Source: Kiloniellaceae bacterium
GTDB lineage: Bacteria > Pseudomonadota > Alphaproteobacteria > Kiloniellales > Kiloniellaceae
NCBI GenBank assembly: GCA_021776195.1
Contig: JAJFGK010000104.1
Coordinates: forward strand, 1-30,840
Length of the DNA: 30,840 bases
Reading direction: 5' to 3'
How positions within the stretch are numbered: the stretch's first letter is position 1; each line of letters opens with the position of its first letter. The notes under the pieces were generated by a model. That model saw only the letters and a list, made by a program, of their open reading frames with translations, was not told where the DNA came from and did no database searches. Positions 23,829-30,840 of this stretch are shown in pieces. The position numbers were made by a program, and so were the translations under genes.

Positions 23829-24080
23829 ATGTTCCGGGCAAACTCCGCACGATCCCTTCGAACCGCGGCCGCCACGGCCGGCGGTGCCGAGGTCGACCCG
23901 GCCGAGACCGACGCCATGCTGGCCGTTCTGGCGCCCTATCTGCGGCGCAAGCCTGACGGCGAGGGCGACTTCTTCGGCAGGGAGACCAGGCGGCGCCATT
24001 CGCTGGTCACCAAGACTCCACAGGTCGGCAGTTTCTTCACCGGCCGACCGGTCGAGGGCGCCCGGGTGAGGCGGCTATGA
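23829..24080 (+). CDS. Hypothetical small protein, coupled to SDR gene
   Basis: An 83-residue protein without a family I recognise. The ATG at 23829 has an AAAGGAG ribosome site at 23814-23820 and the stop overlaps the following SDR gene (ATGA), which supports real translation. The middle is EVDPAETDAMLAVLAPYLRRKPDGEGDFFG; the C-terminal third is basic (RETRRRHSLVTKTPQVGSFFTGRPVEGARVRRL). There is no signal peptide, membrane segment or metal motif. The frame is open upstream to 23694, but that region has no better start signal. It may be a small partner or accessory protein of the SDR. Confidence 0.65.
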   Translation: MFRANSARSLRTAAATAGGAEVDPAETDAMLAVLAPYLRRKPDGEGDFFGRETRRRHSLVTKTPQVGSFFTGRPVEGARVRRL

Positions 24081-24829
24081 GCACCGCGCCGCAGGGCGAG
24101 TTCGCCGGGCAGGTCGCGGTCGTGACCGGCGCCGCCCAGGGACTCGGATTCGTGATCGCGCGCTTGCTCTTCGAGCGCGGCGCCGCGGTTTGTCTCCTGG
24201 ACATCGACGAGGCGCGCCTGGGGCAGGCCGCGGCCCAGCTCGGCGACCCGGCACGGGTCTTGCCCCTGGTGACGGATGTGGTTGCCGAGCCGGCTATCCT
24301 GGCGGCCCGCGATGCGATCGTGGCCCGTTTCGGACGGGTCGATGTGCTGGTCAACAACACCGGCACCTATCCGCCTGGCAACGTTCGCGATCTGACCGTG
24401 GCCGACTGGGATCATGTGTTCGACGTCAACGCCAAGTCGATGTTTCTGACCACCCGCTCCTTCATGGGCACGATGGCGGCCCGGCGGAGCGGGCGCATCG
24501 TTTGCATCGTCACCACCGACGCCACCAAGGCCAAGCCGACGACACCGCACTACGCCGCGGCGAAGGCGGCCGTCGCCAACCTGATCAAGACCTTCGCCGT
24601 CGAACTGGGCCCCGATCAGGTGCTGGTCAACGGGGTGTCGCCGGGCGCTATCGCCACGGAGCGGGCCAAGCGCGAGCCCTGGCTGAAAGAGCGCATCAAG
24701 GAAATCCCGCTCGGCCGGCCCGCCGAGCCGGAAGACATCGCCGAGGTGGTGCTGTTCCTGGCCTCGCCGCGCAATCGCTTCGTCACCGGCGAGACGGTGA
24801 TCGCCAGCGGCGGCGCGACAATGGTTTAG
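24077..24829 (+). CDS. Short-chain dehydrogenase/reductase with altered motifs
   Basis: A 250-residue SDR. The Rossmann loop TGAAQGLG (17-24), DID at 42-44 (favouring NAD), the active-site Tyr159 and Lys163 in YAAAK, and SPGAIATERAKRE are present. Two motifs deviate: the structural NNAG reads NNTG (93-96), and where the catalytic Ser is expected, 13 residues before Tyr159, there is Thr146-Thr147 in IVTTDATKAKPTTPHY. The ATG overlaps the stop of the 83-residue orphan gene. The C-terminal half has FVTGETVIASGGATM, a normal ending. Activity may be altered or need Thr as a substitute. It converges with the histidine kinase gene, 36 bases apart. Confidence 0.86.
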   Translation: MSTAPQGEFAGQVAVVTGAAQGLGFVIARLLFERGAAVCLLDIDEARLGQAAAQLGDPARVLPLVTDVVAEPAILAARDAIVARFGRVDVLVNNTGTYPPGNVRDLTVADWDHVFDVNAKSMFLTTRSFMGTMAARRSGRIVCIVTTDATKAKPTTPHYAAAKAAVANLIKTFAVELGPDQVLVNGVSPGAIATERAKREPWLKERIKEIPLGRPAEPEDIAEVVLFLASPRNRFVTGETVIASGGATMV

Positions 24830-24865
24830 CCGAGCTTATCACCACCCTGCCAGAGGGCCCGCCCG

Positions 24866-27541
24866 TCAAGCCTCAGTGCTGCGCCAGGTCTGGTCTTCGG
24901 ACCTTTCCGACGCCGCCTTCCGGCGCTGTTCGGTTTCCAGCACCCGGGCCACGATGTCCTGCAGGCGCGCGATATCGATCGGCTTTGTCAGGTAGTGAAG
25001 AAACCCCGAAGCCTGGCCGCGGCTGACCTGATCGGGCATGGCGTCGGCGGTCAGGGCGATGATCGGGGTGTCGGCGCAGCCGGCCTCGGCGCGCAGCTTT
25101 TCCATGAGCTGATAGCCGCTCATGCCCGGCAGATGGATGTCGAGGATCACCAGGTCGGGTTCGAAGGCGGTGGCCTGGGCGAGGCCTTCCTTGGGCGTGG
25201 CCACGGTTGCGACCGTCAGCATGGGATGCCCGCTCAGGGCGTCGGCGACCAGTGTCCGGCTGGCCTCGTGGTCGTCGACATAGAGGATCCGCATTTCGCC
25301 TTCGAAGACCGTTCTGGCCAGGTTCCTGGCTGGATGGTTGTCATAGGCGGCGATGATCGAACCGGGTTGGGCCAGGGGCAGGTCGAGCCAGAAGCTGCTG
25401 CCGACACCCGCTTCGCTCTTGCAGCCGATGCGGCCACCCATGCGCTCGAGAACTTCCTTGGACAGGGCCAGGCCGACCCCGGTGCCCTGGATCGCCGAAT
25501 TCTCGGCGCCCAGCCGGTTGAAGGGCTCGAAGAGTTGATCTTGCATTTCGGCGGGAATGCCGCGGCCGCTGTCCTCCACGGTAATCCGCAGATAGGCGCC
25601 GCGGATCGAACTGCGCAGAATCACGGTGCCGCCGGGGCGGTTGTACTTGACCGCGTTGGACAGCAGGTTCATCAGCGCCTGGCGCAGCCGCCCTTCGTCG
25701 GCCAGCACGGTGCGCAGCATGGCCGGGTCGGTCTCGTCGATGAGCTCGATCTTGCCGGGCTCGGCCAGGACCCGGGTCTGGTCCACGGCCAGGGCGACGA
25801 TCTTGTCGCTGGCCACCGGCTGGATCGCGAGCAGCATCTTCCCGGCCTCGATCTTCGCCAGGTCGAGCACCTGGTCGATCAGTTCCAAGAGCTGGCCGCC
25901 GCTTTCCAGGATGTTCTTGACATAGGCTTCGACCCGTTCCGGCTGATCGCGGAAGATCGGATACTCCAGCATCTGGGCAAAGCCGAGAACCACGTTCATT
26001 GGCGTGCGCAGTTCGTGGCTCATGTTTGAGAGGAAGCGCGATTTGGCGCGGTTGGCGGCATTGGCGCGGTCGCGCGCGTCGCGCAGCGCCTCGGCGGTTG
26101 CCTTGTGCTGCAAGGCCTCTTGCGCAAGCTGGACCTCGGCGACCTTGCGATCGGCGATCTCGGTGCGGAGCTGGTCGTTGACCAGCACCAGGGTCGCGGT
26201 CCTCTCCTCGACCCGGACCTCCAGCTCGCGGGTGGCGGCGCGCAGGTCGGCGGTGAGCTTTTCGTTGTCTTCCTTGTAGCTGTCGAGCCAGAGCGCCATG
26301 CGGTTGAAGGCCGTTCCGGCGCGACCGAGCTCCTCGAAGCGCGTGCTGATGTGGTCGATCCGTGGCCACTTGCCACGGGCGATCTTGTTGGCCTGGGCAT
26401 AGAGCGCGGCAATCGGCCGGGTAATGGAGCGCGCGATCATCAGGCCGATCAGAGCGGACACGGCGGCGATGACCAGCGCGATGATGATATTGTTCTGGCG
26501 GTTTTCCTTGATCGTCCCGAGGAAATCGTTTTCCGGCACATAGATGCCGACGATCCAGGGCCACTGTCCCTGGGGCAGGGGCGTGAAGACCGCGTGATGG
26601 CGTTCGCCCTCGAGTTCGAAAGAGGTGAAGACCGGTCTGTTGACGCCGATCGCGTGGGCGGAGGTCCCCAGCGCGGCAAAGGCACTGCGGGCCATGGGGT
26701 CGCTGATCTCGTCGATCCGGGTGAAACGCAGACCGTCGCTGCCGTCGCTCAGCTGAGACTTGATCTTGGCGGGATCCGGGTGGGCGATGACGTCGCCCGC
26801 GCGGTTCATGATGAAGGCGCCGCCGGACTTGCCGATCACCAGGTCGGCCAGGAACTCGGAGATCTCGAGGATCTCGATATCCACCGCGACCACGCCCTTG
26901 ATCCCCTGGGCCCCTGCGAGAACGGGCGCCGCCACCGTGATGCCGGGGTTCTTCGAGGTGTAGAAGATATAGGGATCGGTCCAGGCCGGGCTGCGCCGCT
27001 GGCTGGCCTTCTCGTACCAGGGACGCGCGCGCGGATCGTAGCTGTCGGCGTCATCGCGCTTTTGCGTGACCAGGGCAAAGGCGTTGTCGCGCCAGATCAG
27101 ATCGACGACCCGCTGGCGCTCGCCGCCCTGCGGATCCTCCCGGAAGGAGATGATTTTCGTGCGGTAGGCGGCGCCCTCGACGCTGCTGTCGCGCTTCACG
27201 TAGACGAAGGCGCCGGTCGCGCTGCCGTAAAAGATTCCGGCGAACTGCGCCGAGGACTGGAGCTGTTCGAAAAAGTACTTCTCCAGGCTGTCGGGGTTCT
27301 CGCTGTTCACCACCTGCTGCTGGGCCAGGCGCTGGGACAGGTCGGCGGCGTCCTGGGCCGGCTCGAGGAAGTTGATCGAGTGCTCGATCGTCTGGTTCGA
27401 GACTTCCATCATCAAGTCGCGCGCGTGGCCGAGCAGGACCCGCTCCGAGGTGAAGTAGGAGGAGAGGATGATGGTCGTGACGGCGCCGAGCTGGAGGGCG
27501 ACCAGGGCGATCACGAGAACGCTGCGTATCGAGACTTTCAC
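24866..27541 (-). CDS. Hybrid sensor histidine kinase (dCache-HAMP-HisKA-HATPase-REC)
   Basis: An 891-residue membrane hybrid kinase. Order seen: transmembrane segment about 8-27; a periplasmic double-Cache-type region about 40-340 with DPRARPWYEKA (169-179) and VVAVDIEI; second transmembrane segment 351-370; HAMP 371-424; a coiled-coil linker to about 495; HisKA with the phosphorylated H509 in NMSHELRTPMNVVLGFAQML; HATPase with N629 in NLLSNAVKYN, DSGRGIP and GTGVGLAL; and a C-terminal receiver domain (750-870) with DD at 756-757, phosphoacceptor D801 in ILDIHLPG and K853 in LTKP. No Hpt or DNA-binding domain is fused and no response regulator gene is adjacent, so its partner is elsewhere. 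The Cache region suggests sensing of small organic molecules; the ligand is unknown. Confidence 0.93.
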   Translation of the reverse strand: MKVSIRSVLVIALVALQLGAVTTIILSSYFTSERVLLGHARDLMMEVSNQTIEHSINFLEPAQDAADLSQRLAQQQVVNSENPDSLEKYFFEQLQSSAQFAGIFYGSATGAFVYVKRDSSVEGAAYRTKIISFREDPQGGERQRVVDLIWRDNAFALVTQKRDDADSYDPRARPWYEKASQRRSPAWTDPYIFYTSKNPGITVAAPVLAGAQGIKGVVAVDIEILEISEFLADLVIGKSGGAFIMNRAGDVIAHPDPAKIKSQLSDGSDGLRFTRIDEISDPMARSAFAALGTSAHAIGVNRPVFTSFELEGERHHAVFTPLPQGQWPWIVGIYVPENDFLGTIKENRQNNIIIALVIAAVSALIGLMIARSITRPIAALYAQANKIARGKWPRIDHISTRFEELGRAGTAFNRMALWLDSYKEDNEKLTADLRAATRELEVRVEERTATLVLVNDQLRTEIADRKVAEVQLAQEALQHKATAEALRDARDRANAANRAKSRFLSNMSHELRTPMNVVLGFAQMLEYPIFRDQPERVEAYVKNILESGGQLLELIDQVLDLAKIEAGKMLLAIQPVASDKIVALAVDQTRVLAEPGKIELIDETDPAMLRTVLADEGRLRQALMNLLSNAVKYNRPGGTVILRSSIRGAYLRITVEDSGRGIPAEMQDQLFEPFNRLGAENSAIQGTGVGLALSKEVLERMGGRIGCKSEAGVGSSFWLDLPLAQPGSIIAAYDNHPARNLARTVFEGEMRILYVDDHEASRTLVADALSGHPMLTVATVATPKEGLAQATAFEPDLVILDIHLPGMSGYQLMEKLRAEAGCADTPIIALTADAMPDQVSRGQASGFLHYLTKPIDIARLQDIVARVLETEQRRKAASERSEDQTWRSTEA

Positions 27542-27797
27542 CAGGCCAGCCCCATTGTTCGTTTTCTTGCGATTGCGGCCATTCTCGATTCTTTTGCGCG
27601 TCGCCTCAAGACTAGAAGGGGCACCGGGCTGTGTCGGCGGTCACAGATGAGGTCCGCAACCGAAAGCCCGCGTCGATTTGGCGAGTTTCCGCGACAAAGC
27701 GGACCGGCGAACAAGGATCGGAGTTTCTTCGACAGCTTGGAGTGCCAGGATCGCAGGGTCCTGACCATTCTGGCGGACCGCTCGAAGGAGTTCAAAG

Positions 27798-28562
27798 ATG
27801 CAGGCCCTGATCCACAATGTCGCCATCGTCACCGGCGCAAGCTCGGGCATCGGATACGCGGCGGCAAGGTTGTTCGCGCGGGAAGGGGCGAAGGTCGTCG
27901 TCGCCGCCCGTCGCCGGGCGGAACTCGACAGACTCGTCGACGAGATCGCCAGGGCTGGCGGCGAGGCCATCGCCGTCGCCGGGGACATCCGGGACGAAGC
28001 CCACGCGGCAGGCTTGGTCGATGTCGCGGTGCGCCACTTTGGTGGCCTGACGGTGGCCTTCAACAATGCCGGCACGCTTGGCGAAATGGCCGCGGCGAGC
28101 GAGATCTCACTGGCCGGCTGGCGCGACACCATCGAGACCAACCTGACCGCCGCCTTCCTTGGCGCGAAGTACCAGGTCCCGGCCATGCTGGCGGGCGGCA
28201 AGGGCTCCCTCGTCTTTACCTCGACTTTTGTCGGGCACAGCGCCGGCATGCCCGGCATGGCCGCTTACGCTGCCGCCAAGGCCGGCTTGATTGGGCTCAC
28301 CCAGGTGCTCGCGGCCGAGCTGGGGCCAAGCGGAATAAGGGTGAACGCTCTGCTGCCCGGCGGCACCGACACGCCAATGGGACGGAGCGTCGCTAACACG
28401 CCGGAGACGCTGGCTTTCGTCGAGGGCCTGCATGCCCTGAAGCGATGCGCTTCGCCGGAGGAGATCGCACAGTCGGCGCTCTATCTCGCGTCGGATGCCT
28501 CGAGCTTTACCACCGGCACGGCCCTGCTGGTCGACGGCGGAGTCTCGATCAACCGCACATGA
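27798..28562 (+). CDS. Short-chain dehydrogenase/reductase
   Basis: Classical SDR of 254 residues. Seen: IVTGASSGIG (10-19), the basic AARRR (37-41) after strand 2 that suggests NADP(H), GDIRDEA, NNAG (89-92), FTSTFVG with the catalytic Ser142, YAAAK (Tyr157, Lys161), RVNALLPGGTDTPMG, and a closing TTGTALLVDGGVSINRT. Resembles alcohol/3-oxoacyl-type SDRs; substrate not identifiable. An AAGGAG ribosome site at 27784-27789 lies about 8 bases before the ATG. It is divergent from the histidine kinase across a 256-base gap that holds no other gene and no strong promoter I can name. Confidence 0.9.
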   Translation: MQALIHNVAIVTGASSGIGYAAARLFAREGAKVVVAARRRAELDRLVDEIARAGGEAIAVAGDIRDEAHAAGLVDVAVRHFGGLTVAFNNAGTLGEMAAASEISLAGWRDTIETNLTAAFLGAKYQVPAMLAGGKGSLVFTSTFVGHSAGMPGMAAYAAAKAGLIGLTQVLAAELGPSGIRVNALLPGGTDTPMGRSVANTPETLAFVEGLHALKRCASPEEIAQSALYLASDASSFTTGTALLVDGGVSINRT

Positions 28563-28605
28563 CCCGGCATCCGTGTCAATCGGCCCGAGTTGAGCCGGGG
28601 CGGAT

Positions 28606-28809
28606 TTAGTCTCTGGCGTCGTAGGTGCCCTTTGCTTCACTTGGCTGGCGCGGGCTCGTCGGTGCGGTGGGGTCCGGCCCTTGCTTTTCCCGTGCTTTGC
28701 GGGCGATGAAGCGAAGCCACCAGACCAGCAGGGCAAAGACGAGACCCAAAAACAGGCCGCCGGTTCCGAGAAGGATGAAGGCCTTGGACGCAACAAATGC
28801 GGTCCACAT
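28606..28809 (-). CDS. Small single-pass membrane protein downstream of comM
   Basis: A 67-residue protein: a hydrophobic segment at about 8-33 (SKAFILLGTGGLFLGLVFALLVWWL), then a basic stretch FIARKAREK and a charged, Pro-rich tail. It begins five bases after the comM stop with a good ribosome site (GGGGAGG, about 7 bases upstream), so it is probably co-transcribed with comM. I recognise no family. The predicted topology is a short outside N-terminus with a cytoplasmic tail, from the positive-inside rule. Confidence 0.65.
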   Translation of the reverse strand: MWTAFVASKAFILLGTGGLFLGLVFALLVWWLRFIARKAREKQGPDPTAPTSPRQPSEAKGTYDARD

Positions 28810-28814
28810 GGCCC

Positions 28815-30344
28815 CTACCTCCCCATGCGCCCCGGCGCCATTCGGCGATAGCTGAGGGCCTCGGCGATGTGCAGGCGGCGCACGGGGTCGCTGCCCTCCA
28901 GGTCGGCCAGGGTGCGGGCGACACGCAGCACCCGGTGGTAGCCGCGGGCCGAGAGTCTCAGGCGTTCGGCCGCCTCGGCCAGCAAGGCCCGTCCGTCCTG
29001 CTCGGGCGCCGCGATCTCTTCCAGCAGGCTGCCGTCGGCCTCGGCGTTGGTCCGCGGGCGGCCCTCGGCAGGGAGCGCCTGGAAGCGCGCCGCCTGGCGG
29101 TCTCTGGCCTGGGCGACCCGCGCCGCGACGGCGGCACTGTCTTCGGCGGGCGGCGGCAGGCTGAGGTCGGCGGCCGCCACCGCCGGCACCTCGACCTGCA
29201 GGTCGATGCGGTCGTAGAGCGGCCCCGAGATCTTCGCCTGGTAGTCCTGGGCGCAGCGCGGCGCCCGGGCGCAGGCCTGGGCCGGGTCATCCAGATAGCC
29301 GCAGCGGCAGGGGTTCATGGCGCCGACGAGCTGGAAGCGGGCCGGGTAGGTGACATGGGCGTTGGCCCGGGCGATCGAGACCCGGCCGGTCTCCATCGGC
29401 TGGCGCAGGGCCTCCAGGGCCGGGCGCTGGAATTCCGGCAGCTCGTCGAGGAACAAGACGCCGTTGTGGGCCAGGGAGATCTCGCCGGGTTTGGCGCGCA
29501 GGCCGCCGCCGGCCAGTGCCGGCAGCGAGGCCGAATGGTGCGGATCGCGGAACGGCCGGGCGCTGAGCAGCCCGCCCTCGGCCAGTGCGCCGGCCACCGA
29601 GTGGATCATCGAGACCTCGAGGGCCTCGGCCGGGGTCAGCGGCGGCAGGATCCCCGCCAGGCGCGCCGCCAGCATCGACTTGCCGGCGCCGGGCGGCCCG
29701 ACCATCAGCAGGTTGTGTCCACCGGCGGCGGCCACCTCCAGGGCACGCTTGGCGGTTTCCTGGCCCTTGATGTCGACCAGATCCGCCGCTGCCGGTCCGG
29801 GCGGCGCCAGGAGCGGCGCCGGCGGCTGCAGCACCTGGCTGCCCTTCAGGTGGTTGGTCAGCGCGATCAGGCTGTCCGGCGCCAGGATCTCTAGCCCCTC
29901 GGCCCAGGCCGCCTCGCCGCCCTGGGCCGCCGGGCAGATCATGGTCCGTTCCTCGGCCAGGGCGTGGATCGCTGCCGGCAGCACCCCGGCGACCGGGCTG
30001 ATGCGCCCGTCGAGGGCAAGCTCGCCGAGCGCCAGGCAGCCCTCCAGGTCCTCGGCTGAAAGCGCCCCGGCCACGGCCATCAGGCCCAGCGCGATCGGCA
30101 GGTCGAAGTGGCTGCCCTCCTTCAGCAGATCGGCCGGCGCCAGGTTGACCGTGATCCGCTTGGGCGGCAGGGCGAGGCCGAGCGCGCCCAGGGCGCCGCG
30201 CACCCGCTCCCGGCTCTCGGCGACCGCCTTGTCCGGCAGACCGACCACGGTGAAGGTCGGCAGGCCCGAGGACATCTGAACCTGGACGTCGACCTCGACC
30301 ACCTTCATGCCCTGAAAGGTGACGGTGCCTATCCGTGCGACCAT
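28815..30344 (-). CDS. comM: YifB/ComM family Mg-chelatase-like AAA ATPase
   Basis: A 509-residue protein. The N-terminal Lon-protease-like (S5-fold) domain shows GLPTFTVVGLPDKAVAESRERVRGAL (27-52) and LAPADLLKEGSHFDLPIAL. The AAA ATPase domain has Walker A GPPGAGKS (216-223), HHSAS (269-273), Walker B VLFLDELPEF (D300, E301), AMNPCRCGY with paired cysteines, and GPLYDRIDLQVEVP. A C-terminal Mg-chelatase-type helical domain has LRLSARGYHRVLRVARTLADLEG. ComM of Vibrio cholerae is a hexameric branch-migration helicase that aids integration during transformation; the role here is inferred from similarity. A small membrane-protein gene follows. No competence genes are nearby. Confidence 0.93.
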   Translation of the reverse strand: MVARIGTVTFQGMKVVEVDVQVQMSSGLPTFTVVGLPDKAVAESRERVRGALGALGLALPPKRITVNLAPADLLKEGSHFDLPIALGLMAVAGALSAEDLEGCLALGELALDGRISPVAGVLPAAIHALAEERTMICPAAQGGEAAWAEGLEILAPDSLIALTNHLKGSQVLQPPAPLLAPPGPAAADLVDIKGQETAKRALEVAAAGGHNLLMVGPPGAGKSMLAARLAGILPPLTPAEALEVSMIHSVAGALAEGGLLSARPFRDPHHSASLPALAGGGLRAKPGEISLAHNGVLFLDELPEFQRPALEALRQPMETGRVSIARANAHVTYPARFQLVGAMNPCRCGYLDDPAQACARAPRCAQDYQAKISGPLYDRIDLQVEVPAVAAADLSLPPPAEDSAAVAARVAQARDRQAARFQALPAEGRPRTNAEADGSLLEEIAAPEQDGRALLAEAAERLRLSARGYHRVLRVARTLADLEGSDPVRRLHIAEALSYRRMAPGRMGR

Positions 30345-30461
30345 CCGTCCCTCACCCCCACACCACAGTGTTGCGCCAGGCTCGCTACCTGCGCGGTAGA
30401 AGCCTCATCATCCGCAATCTAGTGATGAGTCGGGCCCCCGGCCAGTCAGATCGTGGACCAG

Positions 30462-30840
30462 TCAGATCGCGTCCAGGACTTCGAAATGCGCCTCGGTCGG
30501 CCCCGGGCCGTCGCGGGGGCCGTTGATCGGGACCAGGTCCATGGGGCAGGCGGAGAAGACCGCGACCTGGTCGATCTCGGCCTTGAAGGTTACGGCGTCG
30601 CCGGGCCGGCTGAGCGGTTCGCACCACTCCAGGCGGCCGCCCTCGAAGATCGGGATGTTCATGAAGAGGTTGAGTGGCGACGGCGTGCGGCCGGTCGCGA
30701 GTCCCAGGGTGCCGAGCGCGGCCACCAGGTTGTCCGCGCAGTTGTCGTGCGGCCCGGCGTGGCCGAGCTGCTCGTAGCGGATCTGGTCGCAGGCCGCGAC
30801 CAGGGTGTCGTGCAAGCCCGGGCTGCTGTCCGCCACGACG
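30462..30840 (-). CDS. DUF1989 / urea carboxylase-associated family protein (5' part outside window)
   Basis: C-terminal 126 or so residues of a DUF1989-domain protein; the frame runs off the right edge. Seen: VVADSSPGLHDTLVAACDQIRYEQLG, GPHDNCADNLVAALG, LNLFMNIPIFEGGRLEWCEP, LSRPGDAVTFKAEIDQVAVFSACPMDLVPING, and EAHFEVLDAI. These are the conserved blocks of this family, with Cys and His that likely bind a metal. Members accompany urea amidolyase genes or guanidine degradation systems in other bacteria; no such partner is in this window. The first visible GTG (30834-30836) is internal to the conserved sequence and not the start. Confidence 0.82.
   Translation of the reverse strand, partial: VVADSSPGLHDTLVAACDQIRYEQLGHAGPHDNCADNLVAALGTLGLATGRTPSPLNLFMNIPIFEGGRLEWCEPLSRPGDAVTFKAEIDQVAVFSACPMDLVPINGPRDGPGPTEAHFEVLDAI

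Noticed and set aside
26105..28396. Open frame of 763 codons on the plus strand opposite the histidine kinase
   Set aside because: It is antisense to a protein with full HisKA, HATPase and receiver motifs, and it runs out of frame into the next SDR gene. It is a composition artefact.
28563..28605. Bidirectional terminator between the convergent SDR and small membrane-protein genes
   Set aside because: CCGGC and GCCGG arms are present but the loop is about 25 bases and there is no T-run on either side.
20073..30840. A new defence or mobile system in the right third of the window
   Set aside because: No transposase, integrase, nuclease, toxin-antitoxin or repeat array is visible, and base composition is even. 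The genes look like ordinary metabolic and signalling functions.

Overview
The window is about 31 kb of GC-rich DNA, densely packed with chromosomal genes. Protein content and gene order point to an alphaproteobacterium, probably a Rhodospirillales-like lineage; this assignment rests on synteny and protein character, since no rRNA is present. Many neighbours overlap by ATGA, TGATG, GTGA or TTGA junctions. I see no insertion sequence, CRISPR array, tRNA or rRNA gene.

The main landmark is the 512-base non-coding gap at 1733-2244 between divergent hemE (left) and a PpsR/DUF299 gene (right). It holds an AT-rich patch and several close matches to the DnaA box. The hemE/DUF299 junction is the known location of oriC in Caulobacter and several other alphaproteobacteria, so I read it as the chromosomal replication origin. 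Left of it lies hemE, overlapping a truncated hemH (heme synthesis). Right of it is the usual origin-proximal block: ppsR-maf-aroE-coaE-dnaQ on the plus strand; secB and a histidine phosphatase/fxsA pair on the minus strand; then a Tim44-like gene, mltA, an Smr-domain gene, an XRE regulator and hslVU. A lactate-utilization operon (lutA-lutB-lutC) sits between mltA and smr.

From 15951 to about 20065 runs a histidine-biosynthesis operon, hisB-hisH-(GNAT)-hisA-hisF-hisE, followed by a HIT-family gene. The GNAT acetyltransferase gene is tightly embedded between hisH and hisA. hisI, hisG, hisD and hisC are not in the window.

The right third (20073-30840) is less conserved: an Asp/Glu racemase or maleate-isomerase-like protein lacking one of the two usual catalytic cysteines, a JmjC/cupin 2-oxoglutarate oxygenase, three short-chain dehydrogenases, a bestrophin-like membrane protein, an 83-residue orphan, a large dCache-HAMP hybrid histidine kinase, a YifB/ComM AAA ATPase with a small membrane protein downstream, and the end of a DUF1989 (urea carboxylase-associated) gene running off the right edge.

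I did not find a convincing undescribed multi-gene system. The strongest second looks are the putative oriC, the GNAT gene inside the his operon, the one-cysteine racemase-family protein, and the SDR with altered motifs that is translationally coupled to an orphan small protein.
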